58,219 bases of DNA from WRIS01 sp050945135 (GCA_050945135.1 JBMNSJ010000005.1:1-58219), one strand, 5' to 3'. Counted from the first letter of the stretch, positions 23,822-33,328 are shown. Notes: generated from the letters alone by a model not told the origin. Program-made: numbers and translations.

Positions 23822-25468
23822 ATGACTCGCTCAATTATCGACCCAATTACACGTATCGAAGGACATCTCCGCGTAGAGATGGAAGTTGAGGGTGGTAAGG
23901 TCAAAGATGCTTGGGTTTCCGGTGGATGTTTCCGTGGTATGGAATTGATCGTTCAAGACCGGACCCCAGAAGATGCCGCTCAAATCGTTCAGCGTATCTG
24001 CGGCGTGTGCCCAATTTCTCATGCACATGCAGCAACAATCGCTGGTGAAAAAGCATATGGCATCACTATTTCTAACAATGCGCGTATCCTGCGTAATATG
24101 TTGGAGGCTGCACAGTTCTTACACTCAAACATTTTGTGGTTCTACAATTTGGCAGCACTTGACTATGTCAATCCGCTGAATGCTTTGAAAGCTGATCCAG
24201 AAGATGCCCATGACTTAGCTGTTGCTGCAGGCACTTCAACTAACACCGATTTCCGCGCTTTGTCAGAGCGTTTGACCAAGTTTGCCGATAACGGACAGCT
24301 TTCAATTTTCTCAGGTAACTGGTTTGATGCAGAAGACGGTGAAGGATATCAACTTCCTCCCGAGCTCGATCTTATTTGCACCTCACACTACCTCGAGGCT
24401 CTCGACATCCAGGCTAAGGCTTCGCAGATTTCTGCAATCCTTGGCGGTAAAATGCCTCACGTCATGACCTTGATCCCTGGTGGTATCACCTTCGTTCCTA
24501 CGCAGGAGAAACTCGATGAGATTTGGGCTTTGGCTAACGAGATATACGACTGGGTAGAAAGCACTATGATTCCTGATACTTTGGCTATCGCTCCCTATTA
24601 CCTTGACGCGCTAAACTGGGGTAAGGGTGTTGGTCGCTACGTATCATGGGGTGTATTCGAGGACGAAAGCATGGAGATGAACAATCGCTATCTTCCTGCT
24701 GGTGTTCTTGATGAAAACCTCAACATCTCAGATGTTAACGAAAGTAGCATCACCGAGTACGTTGGACACTCTTGGTACAAGGGTGCAGATACTTATACTT
24801 CTCCGTACTTTGTTACCGAGCCAGAGTTTACCGAGTACAATGTTGAAGATCGTTACACCTGGTGTAAGGCTCCTGCTTACGATGGTAAGTCTATGGAAGC
24901 TGGCGGTCTCTCTCGTGTTCTTGCTGCGTATAAGCGCAACGTTCCCTTTATTGTCGAGCAAGTCAATGGCTTACTTGAGGCCTTGGGTGCTGCAGGTCAG
25001 GTTTCTGTTGCTCAATCTACTCTCGGTCGTACCGCCGTACGTCAAATCGAGACTCTCTATATTGCTGGTCTCATGAAAGAGTGGATTGCAGAACTCATTG
25101 AAGCTATCAAAGGTGGCGATTCAGAGTACTTCCGCAAGCCTTCAAGCATTACTGGTAGCGGTACTGGTTTCTGGGAAGCTCCTCGTGGTGCGCTCTATCA
25201 CTCAGAGACTGTTACCGATGGCAAAATTGATGGCTATCAAATCATCATCCCAACCACCTGGAACATTGCTCCTCATGATGAGCAAGGCAATGCTGGCCCG
25301 ATGGAAGAAGCACTTATCGGTATCCCTGTAGGCGATATCGAAAAGCCCATCAATGCACTCAGAACAGTACACAGCTTCGATCCTTGTACTGCCTGTGCTG
25401 TTCATGTTACCGAGCCTTCAACTGGCAAAAAGTTCGAGACAATCACGAGCCCTTGGGGGGTGAAGTAA
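23822..25468 (+). CDS. hyaB: [NiFe] hydrogenase large subunit
   Basis: Catalytic subunit carrying the NiFe(CN)2CO site; oxidises H2. 548 residues. N-terminal ligand motif RICGVCPISHAHAA (about 58-67) and C-terminal motif DPCTACAVH (520-528) provide the four Cys ligands. The 20 residues after His528 form the propeptide that HyaD must remove after nickel insertion, so the protein is made as a precursor. The protein has no signal of its own and rides with HyaA. Start ATG directly follows the hyaA stop. Placement in the coriobacterial group 1 hydrogenases is inference from context. Confidence 0.97.
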   Translation: MTRSIIDPITRIEGHLRVEMEVEGGKVKDAWVSGGCFRGMELIVQDRTPEDAAQIVQRICGVCPISHAHAATIAGEKAYGITISNNARILRNMLEAAQFLHSNILWFYNLAALDYVNPLNALKADPEDAHDLAVAAGTSTNTDFRALSERLTKFADNGQLSIFSGNWFDAEDGEGYQLPPELDLICTSHYLEALDIQAKASQISAILGGKMPHVMTLIPGGITFVPTQEKLDEIWALANEIYDWVESTMIPDTLAIAPYYLDALNWGKGVGRYVSWGVFEDESMEMNNRYLPAGVLDENLNISDVNESSITEYVGHSWYKGADTYTSPYFVTEPEFTEYNVEDRYTWCKAPAYDGKSMEAGGLSRVLAAYKRNVPFIVEQVNGLLEALGAAGQVSVAQSTLGRTAVRQIETLYIAGLMKEWIAELIEAIKGGDSEYFRKPSSITGSGTGFWEAPRGALYHSETVTDGKIDGYQIIIPTTWNIAPHDEQGNAGPMEEALIGIPVGDIEKPINALRTVHSFDPCTACAVHVTEPSTGKKFETITSPWGVK

Positions 25469-25469
25469 G

Positions 25470-26162
25470 ATGGCACATTTAGCACATTATCGTGAGGCAC
25501 ATCCACTGCCTTTTGTCATCACTCACTGGATTAACCTCATTTGCATGATTCTCTTGATCATTACCGGTTTTTGCATTCATTATCCTTTCTTTGAGGGATT
25601 CATGGGCATTGTTCGTGGCGTGCATATCTTCTGCGGTATTGTTCTCACAATCAATTGCATCGTTCGCGTCATTCTTGCTTTCTTTGTAAAATCAGCTCCT
25701 ACGGGCGGTACTCGCAAAACAGTCACCGACTACAAGACTTGGTTGCCTCAGAAAGACAATCGCCACCAGGCTGGCGCTTGGATCAAGTACTATCTCTTCA
25801 TCAAGAAGGATCATCCTCTTTCAGCTAAGTTGGGTGTTCCTCAAAAGATCACATATGTACTCGTTCCAGTTTTGATTCTTGTTATGGCATACACCGGGTT
25901 TGCCCTTTGGAGTGTTACTGCAGGTGCTCCGCCCTTTGCAGCAGGAGTCGAGCTCGTTGGCGGCGCAATGTCGATGCGTATCATCCATTACTTCTTGATG
26001 TATGTATTCATTGCATTCATGTTCATTCATATCTACCTTGCAAACGTTGAGGGTCTTGCTCCAACGAAACTTATGTTGTTCCGCAAGGAGCATGGTGGAC
26101 TTACCTATGATCCTGACAAGCATGTCATCGACGGCGAGGATTACTCGGTAGATAATCACTAA
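25470..26162 (+). CDS. hyaC: Hydrogenase cytochrome b subunit
   Basis: 230-residue di-haem cytochrome b that anchors HyaAB and passes electrons from H2 to menaquinone. Four hydrophobic helices with His residues at the haem positions: HPLPFVITHWINLICM (helix 1), VRGVHIFCGIVL (helix 2), and RIIHYFLMYVFIAFMFIHIYLA (last helix) with two His on the same face. Starts 1 nt after the hyaB stop and ends the operon at a strong terminator. No hyp maturation genes are in the window; they must be elsewhere. Confidence 0.93.
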   Translation: MAHLAHYREAHPLPFVITHWINLICMILLIITGFCIHYPFFEGFMGIVRGVHIFCGIVLTINCIVRVILAFFVKSAPTGGTRKTVTDYKTWLPQKDNRHQAGAWIKYYLFIKKDHPLSAKLGVPQKITYVLVPVLILVMAYTGFALWSVTAGAPPFAAGVELVGGAMSMRIIHYFLMYVFIAFMFIHIYLANVEGLAPTKLMLFRKEHGGLTYDPDKHVIDGEDYSVDNH

Positions 26163-26203
26163 TTGCAACAACAAGTCACTTCTTAGTTGACTAATCTAGC
26201 CTT

Positions 26204-26235
26204 AAAAGGGATCTGATCAATCGGATCCCTTTTTT
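26204..26235 (+). terminator. Intrinsic terminator of hyaABC
   Basis: 10-bp stem AAAAGGGATC / GATCCCTTTT with a 10-nt loop and a run of six T, 42 nt past the hyaC stop. Confidence 0.9.
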
Positions 26236-26393
26236 GCGCGGTACGCTGGGAATTTGGTTGAGTGTGTCAAGATTGGTCTAAGCATCACTACGTGTTTCTC
26301 TAAAAGTCGGCTTAAAAAACCTAGAGCCTCGCTAAGACTTAGGTCATGGTTTAGTTTTTTTGGCGACGGGTAGGGTTTTTGGAAGAGATGTTC

Positions 26394-26516
26394 CTTAGTC
26401 CGGATTTTCACGTCGAGGATTCACCGTATCAGTGCGTGCAGGTTGCTAGCTCTCACAAAAAGGCCAGATCACCTTCAATGAGACTAAGGTAGCAAGTAGG
26501 AATATTCCGGACTAAG
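26394..26516. repeat. Inverted-repeat element, family C (123 bp)
   Basis: Arms CTTAGTCCGGA-TTTTC (from 26394) and GAATATTCCGGACTAAG (to 26516); the outer 11 bp are perfect. The rest of the 26236-26623 spacer has no gene and no second copy was found, though TCCGGACT also occurs at 90-97. Confidence 0.5.
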
Positions 26517-26623
26517 CCCAATGTGTACCGAAAAATGCTATAAACCTCAAAAAAATTGTTGTACGAAGGCCGTATCTAGGTTTAAACGAAGTTTTCAGTT
26601 GAGATTGCGGGCCTGCAAAAAGC

Positions 26624-27184
26624 CTAACCGAATTTCTCGATGTATTCTATGAAGGCCTTCGCTTGCCGCTCAAGATAAGACATTGAGTATTTCAGTGTGA
26701 GCTTGCCATTCTCGTCGGTTTGCTCAGCTATATGCGAAACGCTAAAGCGGGGGACTCCCATGATGTTCATGCCCAAAAAACTCAGAAGCGGCACGAGAGC
26801 ATCTTGTGACTGGATGGTGCCGCCCATGCCTGGGCTCACCCCACTGAATGCTGCGGGCTTTTCATCGAGCACCTGCATTTGCTCGTTACTCACAGGTCGA
26901 GATAGCCAGTCGATAAGATTTTTGAGGACGCCCGGCATTGCGTGATTGTACTCTGGGGTAAAAAACCAAATTCCGTCTGCTTCTAAAACCGCATCGCGAG
27001 CCTTTGCGACAGCTTCTGGAGCAGGGAATTCGATGTCTTGATTAAAGAGGGGAACTTCCGACCAATCAAGAATTCGAAATTCGATTGAGGGGTCGAGTTC
27101 CTTCACGAGCTTTTGAGTAATCTTCGCAAGTTGTAGATTGTAGCTGTCTTTACGCAGCGAACCTGCAATGGCAAGGATTTTCAT
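26624..27184 (-). CDS. NAD(P)H-dependent FMN reductase family protein
   Basis: 186-residue flavodoxin-fold reductase (SsuE/ArsH/ChrR group). From the start MKILAIAGSLRKDSYNLQLAK it shows the FMN phosphate loop GSLRKDSYN, FTPEYNHAMPGVLKNLIDWLSR (the PEYN...KN.iDW motif), and GTIQSQDALVPLLSFLGM. The start at 27184 has AAGGGA upstream; the frame stays open to 27442 but that extension lies in the divergent promoter region. Likely role: flavin or quinone reduction in the cytosol. Monocistronic, divergent from the GT2 gene. Confidence 0.88.
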   Translation of the reverse strand: MKILAIAGSLRKDSYNLQLAKITQKLVKELDPSIEFRILDWSEVPLFNQDIEFPAPEAVAKARDAVLEADGIWFFTPEYNHAMPGVLKNLIDWLSRPVSNEQMQVLDEKPAAFSGVSPGMGGTIQSQDALVPLLSFLGMNIMGVPRFSVSHIAEQTDENGKLTLKYSMSYLERQAKAFIEYIEKFG

Positions 27185-27279
27185 TACACGTCCCTTCATG
27201 AGCCTTCCCAACAGATGATTAGATGCTAGCACAGCTCGTAGCACAGAAAGCAACGAGGAGCCTACGGTTTCTCTACTTA

Positions 27280-27288
27280 TGGTATAGT
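27280..27288 (+). promoter_or_regulatory. Extended -10 promoter of the GT2 operon
   Basis: TGG-TATAGT, start expected near 27295, 40 nt before the ATG at 27335. Confidence 0.45.
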
Positions 27289-27334
27289 TTTCATGCCTGA
27301 TTAGGCAAAGTCCAAGTACTAATGAGAGGTTTAC

Positions 27335-28297
27335 ATGCCACTGTTGTCGGCTGTTGTGCCGTGTTATAACGAGGGTCAAAACGTGTCGCTGTTCTTTGAT
27401 GAATTCAAGGAACAAGCACTCTATATGGCAACATACCACCACGATATTATCTTCGAGATCCTATTTATTGATGATGGGTCCAAAGATGATACTTTAAAAA
27501 ATATAAAAAAGCTTGTTGCCGCAAACCAATACGAAGGCTTGATTAGTGTTCGCTACATCAGTTTTTCGCGAAATTTTGGTAAAGAAGCAGCCCTGTATGC
27601 TGGTCTTTGCAATGCGCGAGGAGATTTTGTAGCTACAATGGACGCCGACATGCAAGACCCGCCTTCGCTCCTTCCGCAAATGTATGACATGCTGCTTGCA
27701 GACGATTGCGACAATGTGGCAACCTACCGAAGCACTCGCACCGGAGAGCCTCCCGTGCGTTCATGGTTTGCACGACTGTTTTACAAGCTTATCAACAAGA
27801 TATCTGATGTTGATTTTCGCGATGGCATGCGTGATTTTCGCCTCATGAAACGCCAGATGGTTGATGCGATTGTCTCGGTTACCGAGTACAACCGCTTCTC
27901 AAAAGGAATATTTTCTTGGGTCGGTTTTGAAACAAAGTGGCTTGGATATGAGAACGTCGACCGCGCTAATGGCTCTTCTAAGTGGAGTTTCTTTTCTCTT
28001 TTCCGCTATTCGATGGATGGGTTCACGGCATTTTCGACCACTCCACTTGTTATGGCATCGGTGTTGGGCTTTGCTCTGTTTTTCATCTCGCTCATAATTA
28101 TGCTGGTTATTGTAGTCAAAACCCTCGCTTTCGGAGATCCTGTTTCTGGCTGGCCATCGCTTGCTTGTCTGGTGCTTTTTGTGGGAGGCTTGCAGCTCTT
28201 TTGCTTAGGCGTAGTCGGACAGTATCTTGCGAAAGGTTATCTCGAGACTAAGCGTCGACCACTCTTCATCGTGAAGGACTCGAATGTCAATTCGTAG
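27335..28297 (+). CDS. Polyprenyl-phosphate glycosyltransferase, family 2 (GtrB/CsbB-like)
   Basis: Transfers a sugar from a nucleotide donor to undecaprenyl phosphate on the cytoplasmic face, as GtrB and DPM1 do. 320 residues: N-terminal GT-A domain with LLSAVVPCYNEGQNV, FIDDGSKDDTL, SFSRNFGKEAALYAGL, DADMQDPP, and FRLMKRQM; then two C-terminal membrane helices (about 228-255 and 265-292) and a basic tail. The next gene encodes a YfhO-type multi-span protein that could use the lipid-linked sugar, a usual pairing. Start supported by GAGAGG. Confidence 0.92.
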   Translation: MPLLSAVVPCYNEGQNVSLFFDEFKEQALYMATYHHDIIFEILFIDDGSKDDTLKNIKKLVAANQYEGLISVRYISFSRNFGKEAALYAGLCNARGDFVATMDADMQDPPSLLPQMYDMLLADDCDNVATYRSTRTGEPPVRSWFARLFYKLINKISDVDFRDGMRDFRLMKRQMVDAIVSVTEYNRFSKGIFSWVGFETKWLGYENVDRANGSSKWSFFSLFRYSMDGFTAFSTTPLVMASVLGFALFFISLIIMLVIVVKTLAFGDPVSGWPSLACLVLFVGGLQLFCLGVVGQYLAKGYLETKRRPLFIVKDSNVNS

Positions 28298-28336
28298 CAT
28301 TTTGTCTAAAACGAGCGCCTGCCCGAGGTTGTGTTC

Positions 28337-31078
28337 ATGACGATTACACGAGCTTTAGGGCGCGTGGGATATTGGTTGCTTGTTTTTTGTATCCCGCTCG
28401 CTATGTTTGTGTTCGCGATGGCTGTTACAGGTATTCACCCTTTTGGCGATCAGTCTATTCTCTCCGAAGATTTGCGCATTCAGTATATCGATTTTTATGC
28501 GTGGTATCAGGGAGTATTGCAGGGAGAAAATAGCCTCTTCTATTCTTTGACGCAATCGCTTGGTACTAATATGTGGGGACTATTTGCCTACTATTTAACG
28601 AGCCCCTTTACCTTGCTGCTCGTCTTTTTCGATGAGAATCACCTAACAGATTTCGTTACCCTAGTTACCATGCTCAAGCTTGCCTGCATCAGCCTCAGCA
28701 TGGTCTTTTATCTGCGTCGCCGCTTTGGACTCAACCGTGGAGTGGCTCTTGCGTTAGGAATCTGTTTTACCTTTTCGATGTGGACCATCATTCAAACACG
28801 AAATATTTTGTGGCTTGATGCACTTATCTTGTTGCCGCTCATTGCCTATGGGCTCTATTCATTTGTGAAGAAAGGTTCCTGGAGACTCCTTTTAATTTCT
28901 CTCACCATTGCTGTTATCACCTGCTGGTATACCGCCTACATGCTGTTCCTCTTTTCGATTCTCCTTATTTCGTTAGAGCTTTATCTCTACCACGTCGATG
29001 AGAGGGAGCTCTCACGAAAAGAAGTGTTCAAAAAATATCTACGTTACGTAGGGATAATTGTTCTGGCGCTTGGACTTTCAATGATTGTATTCCTCCCAGC
29101 TATCATGGCGATGATGACAAGTGGCGGAACATCTCTAGGAGAAGGCTTCTCGTGGAAAAGCATCACTGCCTTAGCAATTATTATTCCGGTGGCTATCGCG
29201 ATGATAGTTCTTTTTGCTTCCAATCGGCTTTCCGTCAAAACAAAATGCATCATTGTAGCTTCAGTCGCAGCCCTTGTTGTTCTTGCTTCTTTCATCTTTA
29301 GCTTTGTCGGACACGCAAGCTTTTTTGAATTGCTGTCGTGTTTCTTCTACGGCAATCAGCGTGGTGGCGTGACACCCCAATTCTTCTCAGGCACGACCGT
29401 TATGGTTTTGCTCATGACGTTTTTCTTTACCCGTGCTATTCCGCTACGCATCAAGCTTGCGCTAGCGATATTTCTGCTCATCATGGTGATGAGCGCCTGG
29501 AACAATTATCTCTACTTTATTTGGTGTGGCTTTAAAGCTCCTTTTGGTTTTTATTCGCGTGTAGCTTGGCTCTTTGTGTTTGTGTCTATTTTCGCCGCGG
29601 CTTACGTATTCAAGAAAATGCAAGAGGGCGAGGTGAAGCTAGGAGAGCTCGGACGCGCAATTGCGAGTGTTATCGCAGTAGCTGTGTTTCTACTTATCGT
29701 TGGTGGCCTGGTATTCCCGAGCAATCTTGCGATAACGAGCGGATCTGCCCTGTTGTGTGGCATTGCGTGTGCAATCTATATCAAGCGCGCTGATTCGGAA
29801 TTCGCTCGTTCACTTGCCTGTACTGCGTTAGTTGTATTGGTTGTTGTCGAACAATCCTCGCTTCTGCATAAAGAGTGGCAGCAGTTCTATATTGGCTACA
29901 CGCAGGACTATCATGATGCGTATGTTCAGGAGAGTAAGCAGCAGCAAGACCTGCTCGAGTCGTATGACAGCTCGTGGTATCGAGAAGAAAAAACACACAT
30001 CCGGGAAGAGCCGGCTACGCTCAATGAAGGCTTGTCGAGCGGGTATATACAAATATCTTCCTATGCATCAACGGGTAATTATTCTGCTATCGGCTTTTTG
30101 AATGCTCTGGGTTACAGCAACGAAGGTGAGTTCTCGGTACGCTTTATCGAGCCTATTTTGCCAAGTGATTCGTTGCTTGGCGTGAAATATGTATCTGCTC
30201 CGGAAGCGCCAATTGGGTTTCAAGAAACAGGTTTGCCGCAAACAAGCATCGGTGATAGCTTTTATGAAAACCCTTATGCCTTGAGTATTGGCTATGAGGT
30301 TGATGAAGCAGCGATCACGCTAAACCTTTCGACGTACGACAACCCCTTTGACAGGCAAAATGCTCTTGTTAGTGCCTTCGTAGGAGATGAGGTTGCATGC
30401 TACCTGCCAGCGCAAGCACAGCTAATAGTGGATGACGTAGACGAGAAGTGTTGGAGTATTGAGGTGCCCCCAGAAAGCTTTGCATCATTTTATATTAAGC
30501 CGCTTGAAGATGTTGCTGTAAGGGTAACTGTGGACAATACACGAGAATACAGAGAGAACTGGCGCTTTCAACATGCTATCCACGCAATTGGTGAACTCAC
30601 TGATGAAAGCAGCGTGCATGAGGTCATGCTAACTCCTGAAGTGGGGATTAACGAAAAGACAGGTCTAGAAATCGAGCCTATTGTTTTAGCCGAGCCGGTG
30701 TTCTACTACTTCGACATGAAAGCCTTTGAGGCAGCTATCAATCAGCTCAAGGAGAACGAGTTTAATCCCGAAATTGTTGAGGACGGGCATGTGAGTGGGA
30801 CTTATTTCGCAGAAGATGATTCGCAGCTCGTATTAAGCATCCCTAACGCACCCGGCTGGAGTGCGAGCGTAAACGGAGAGCCAGTTGAGATACGTGGTGT
30901 CTGCGACAACGCGCTCATGCTTATTTCTGTATACGAAGGTGAAAACAAAATAGAACTCAACTATCAAACACCGGGGCTCGTACAGGGCGCGTTTATTTCC
31001 GGCCTCAGTCTTATTATTGCTCTTTGTCTAGGTCTTGTGTCCGCAAACCGTTTTCGGAAGACGCGAAAGCACGTATAA
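28337..31078 (+). CDS. YfhO-family multi-span membrane protein (putative GT-C glycosyltransferase)
   Basis: 913 residues with roughly a dozen N-terminal membrane helices and a large extracytoplasmic C-terminal domain followed by one last helix. The N-terminal signature IHPFGDQSILSEDLRIQYIDFYAWYQG, the loop ENSLFYSLTQSLGTNMWGLFAYYLTSPF, and the C-terminal NAPGWSASVNGEPVEI are family hallmarks. YfhO proteins are thought to transfer a lipid-linked sugar to a cell-wall polymer. The ATG at 28337 is preferred over GTG at 28331 because GAGG (28325-28328) is spaced 8 nt from it. Cotranscribed with the GT2 gene upstream (39 nt gap). Confidence 0.88.
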   Translation: MTITRALGRVGYWLLVFCIPLAMFVFAMAVTGIHPFGDQSILSEDLRIQYIDFYAWYQGVLQGENSLFYSLTQSLGTNMWGLFAYYLTSPFTLLLVFFDENHLTDFVTLVTMLKLACISLSMVFYLRRRFGLNRGVALALGICFTFSMWTIIQTRNILWLDALILLPLIAYGLYSFVKKGSWRLLLISLTIAVITCWYTAYMLFLFSILLISLELYLYHVDERELSRKEVFKKYLRYVGIIVLALGLSMIVFLPAIMAMMTSGGTSLGEGFSWKSITALAIIIPVAIAMIVLFASNRLSVKTKCIIVASVAALVVLASFIFSFVGHASFFELLSCFFYGNQRGGVTPQFFSGTTVMVLLMTFFFTRAIPLRIKLALAIFLLIMVMSAWNNYLYFIWCGFKAPFGFYSRVAWLFVFVSIFAAAYVFKKMQEGEVKLGELGRAIASVIAVAVFLLIVGGLVFPSNLAITSGSALLCGIACAIYIKRADSEFARSLACTALVVLVVVEQSSLLHKEWQQFYIGYTQDYHDAYVQESKQQQDLLESYDSSWYREEKTHIREEPATLNEGLSSGYIQISSYASTGNYSAIGFLNALGYSNEGEFSVRFIEPILPSDSLLGVKYVSAPEAPIGFQETGLPQTSIGDSFYENPYALSIGYEVDEAAITLNLSTYDNPFDRQNALVSAFVGDEVACYLPAQAQLIVDDVDEKCWSIEVPPESFASFYIKPLEDVAVRVTVDNTREYRENWRFQHAIHAIGELTDESSVHEVMLTPEVGINEKTGLEIEPIVLAEPVFYYFDMKAFEAAINQLKENEFNPEIVEDGHVSGTYFAEDDSQLVLSIPNAPGWSASVNGEPVEIRGVCDNALMLISVYEGENKIELNYQTPGLVQGAFISGLSLIIALCLGLVSANRFRKTRKHV

Positions 31079-31132
31079 GGACCTGCTCGTCTATAATGAC
31101 TAGGAACTAAAGTGCAGGAGTAGTTTCTGAGC

Positions 31133-31606
31133 ATGCGCAAATATGCCGAAATATCGAATCGTTCAAAGGATGTTGCTGTGGCCGAGCTGACCGATGAGCA
31201 AATTAAACGTGAAGACGAATTCATGAAGGGAATCCCTCGCCTTAATATTGGTGCCTTATTCGTGCCTCCTGTTTGGGGACCCGCGCACGGAATTTGGGCT
31301 ACGATACTGTTTTATCCCCTGTGGCTTTTCGCTGATAATGCGCTGTATGCAGCTTATACGCAGCAAACGGTTCTTGCCTTTGTGGTTGCGCTAGTTTTGG
31401 TGCTCAGTTTGGCGATTGGAACCGTTGTGTTTGCAATCCTGTCGCAGCCCTACGCCGCTCATCGCGCCATTGATCAAAAGGGCATGAGCAAAGAGCAATA
31501 TTTGAAGCGTGAAAAAATCTGGGCAATTGTTTGCGTGATACTCGGTATTGCGATGCTTGCCTGGGCAACGTATTACAACCTCGTTGTGAGACCGACGCTC
31601 GGATAG
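31133..31606 (+). CDS. Small multi-span membrane protein of unknown function
   Basis: 157 residues. An N-terminal charged segment (about 1-37), then GIPRLNIGALFVPPVWGPAHGIW, two or three hydrophobic helices (about 60-80, 84-108 and 132-150), and a basic C-terminus. The motif 'fN.gAff.PpiWG..hG' recalls small membrane proteins of DUF2628/DUF805 type but I cannot name a family. It precedes hyaD by 14 nt and is probably cotranscribed with it, so a role in hydrogenase assembly or membrane insertion is possible but unproved. A GTG at 31178 is an alternative start. Confidence 0.65.
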   Translation: MRKYAEISNRSKDVAVAELTDEQIKREDEFMKGIPRLNIGALFVPPVWGPAHGIWATILFYPLWLFADNALYAAYTQQTVLAFVVALVLVLSLAIGTVVFAILSQPYAAHRAIDQKGMSKEQYLKREKIWAIVCVILGIAMLAWATYYNLVVRPTLG

Positions 31607-31620
31607 ATTAGGCAAGATTC

Positions 31621-32163
31621 ATGAAAATCGCTCTTATTTGCGTCGGGAATAAGCTCATGTTAGATGATGGCCTCGGAACAGCCGTGTATGAAGAGCTCAC
31701 TTCTACGTATGATTTTTCTGACCAGCTTGATATCTATGATGTGGGCTGCATGAGTCTTACTATGCTTTCTTATGTGAACGAATACGATTTGTTGATTTCG
31801 GTTGATGCCCTTGATGGAACAGGGGAGCAGCCAGGTACAATATTTCGCTTTAAGCCAGAAGATATGGCGCGACACACAAATGCAATGCAATCTTTGCACG
31901 ATATGAAACTTGTAGATTTATTTGATGCAGCAGCTCTCAAAGGATACGAGGCTCAAGGTGTCGGCCTTGGCATGCAGATAGAAAACTCAAGTCCGGCAGA
32001 TCTAACTATTGGCTTAACGCAAAAAGTGTATGAAGCCTTGCCTCGCTTGGTCGACACGGTTCTCGCAGAGCTTGTTGGTGCTGGGGTAGTGGTTCGTGTG
32101 AAAGCGGATGGACGTATCGTTGATGCAAGCTGGAAACACCAGCTTCACGGCACAACACTGTAG
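31621..32163 (+). CDS. hyaD: Hydrogenase maturation endopeptidase
   Basis: Nickel-dependent protease that removes the C-terminal propeptide of the hydrogenase large subunit after metal insertion. 180 residues, HupD/HybD fold: ICVGNKLMLDDGLGTAVYEEL (the GNxL..DDG motif with the first metal-ligand Asp), YDVGCMSLTML, LISVDALDGTGEQPGTIFRF (second Asp), and MQSLHDMKLVDL with the His ligand. It is the expected partner of HyaB, whose tail ends 20 residues after DPCTACAVH. Unusually it is separated from hyaABC by 5.5 kb of unrelated genes. Confidence 0.92.
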   Translation: MKIALICVGNKLMLDDGLGTAVYEELTSTYDFSDQLDIYDVGCMSLTMLSYVNEYDLLISVDALDGTGEQPGTIFRFKPEDMARHTNAMQSLHDMKLVDLFDAAALKGYEAQGVGLGMQIENSSPADLTIGLTQKVYEALPRLVDTVLAELVGAGVVVRVKADGRIVDASWKHQLHGTTL

Positions 32164-32193
32164 CCACTGTTTCGTTAGCTGCGCTGTAGGTTG

Positions 32194-32847
32194 CTAAAGA
32201 CGCGCACTTGGACAAAGGTCGTTGATAAAGCAATCGTCACATTTTGGACGGCGAGCTATACAAAATTCGCGACCAAATAAGACCCATTGATGATTGATTG
32301 GCCCCCACCAAGAACGTGGGTATAAAGCTAGTAAATCGCGTTCTGTTTGGTCCGCAGTTTTTGCGCTAGAGAACTTAAGAAGATGAGCAATGCGAAATAC
32401 GTGAGTGTCCACCGCGATGCCTTCGACAATTCCAAAACCCTCATTCAGTACAATATTGGCGGTTTTTCTACCAACTCCAGGAAGCTTTTGCAGCTCTTCC
32501 ATTGTCTGCGGAACTTCGCCGCCATAGTCGGATAGAATCATCTGGGCGCAGGCGATACTGTTAGCGGCCTTGTTACGATAAAAGCCGATGGAATGAAGTA
32601 TTTCTTCGACATCAAGTGGATTGGCGTGGGCTAAATCTGCTGGAGTGGGGTAGCGTCTCCAGAGTTCAGGTGTGACCTTGTTTACTCCCTTGTCGGTCGT
32701 TTGCGCAGACAAAAGAACAGCAATCAAGAGTCTGAACGGATCGCCTCCATACACTAGAGCGCACTCGGCTTCTCCGTAGTATGAGTTCATGCGCTCAGCT
32801 ACTGCAAGTGCACGAGCTTCCTTGTCCTTTTTCGATTCGCGAGCCAT
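32194..32847 (-). CDS. nth: Endonuclease III
   Basis: DNA glycosylase/AP lyase for oxidised pyrimidines. 217 residues from the ATG at 32847, preceded by GAGGAGGAG; an upstream start at 32865 is disfavoured. Catalytic Lys region LLSAQTTDKGVNKV, helix-hairpin-helix LQKLPGVGRKTANIVL, catalytic Asp in VDTHVFRI, and a complete C-terminal Fe-S motif C-x6-C-x2-C-x5-C (FCIARRPKCDDCFINDLC). It shows what an intact cluster motif looks like, in contrast with the MutY-like protein at 18611. Confidence 0.96.
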   Translation of the reverse strand: MARESKKDKEARALAVAERMNSYYGEAECALVYGGDPFRLLIAVLLSAQTTDKGVNKVTPELWRRYPTPADLAHANPLDVEEILHSIGFYRNKAANSIACAQMILSDYGGEVPQTMEELQKLPGVGRKTANIVLNEGFGIVEGIAVDTHVFRIAHLLKFSSAKTADQTERDLLALYPRSWWGPINHQWVLFGREFCIARRPKCDDCFINDLCPSARL

Positions 32848-33017
32848 TTCTCCTCCTCGTATCAACTCAGGATATGCCTGATTCCGCCTATTCCTTCGTT
32901 CTTCGCATTATTTCTCCTGACTTTGTATCATTCCAGGATATCAAACTCCGCTCGTAAATAGACTCCTACCCGGATAGCAAATCTTGCCTGCTAACTAGAT
33001 AAGACAATTACGCGTGA

Positions 33018-33165
33018 TTTTGGTACGAAAGTGCTTTCACTTGCAATTTCTTGGCTATACGAAGAGGTTCACGCTGTTCTCAAGAGAAGGTCGGCGGAGT
33101 AATGCCTGGTGGTAGCATTAATCTTTCCGAAAACTTGCAAGCGGGACCGCTTTCGTGCCTTAAAA
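33018..33165. repeat. Inverted-repeat element, family B, copy 2 (148 bp)
   Basis: Arms 33018-33046 (TTTTGGTACGAAAGTGC...CTTGCAA) and 33135-33165 (TTGCAAGCGGGACCGC...AAAA) are inverted with a 2-nt gap and about 6 mismatches. The inner CTTGCAATTT-CTTGG stretch is shared with the copy at 10123. Confidence 0.5.
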
Positions 33166-33209
33166 CGTTCTCAAACGCAAATGTAGATTGAGTAGGCGGG
33201 CGTGGCAAC

Positions 33210-33328
33210 AATTACACGACCTGAGGATGCGCTGAAAACTGAAATAACGGGAGACTCAAAGTAAGAGTGAGAATAATTACACGACCTGAGGATGTGCTGA
33301 AAACTGAAATACCTGAAGACTCAAAGTA
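33210..33328 (+). repeat. Tandem direct repeat, 65-bp period
   Basis: Two units start at 33210 and 33275 with AATTACACGACCTGAGGATG and continue GCTGAAAACTGAAATA to ACTCAAAGTA with few changes. The second unit runs directly into the left arm of family A copy 4. Confidence 0.75.

Noticed and set aside
33210..33328. CRISPR array
   Set aside because: Only two 54-65 bp units with almost no spacer; no cas genes in the window.
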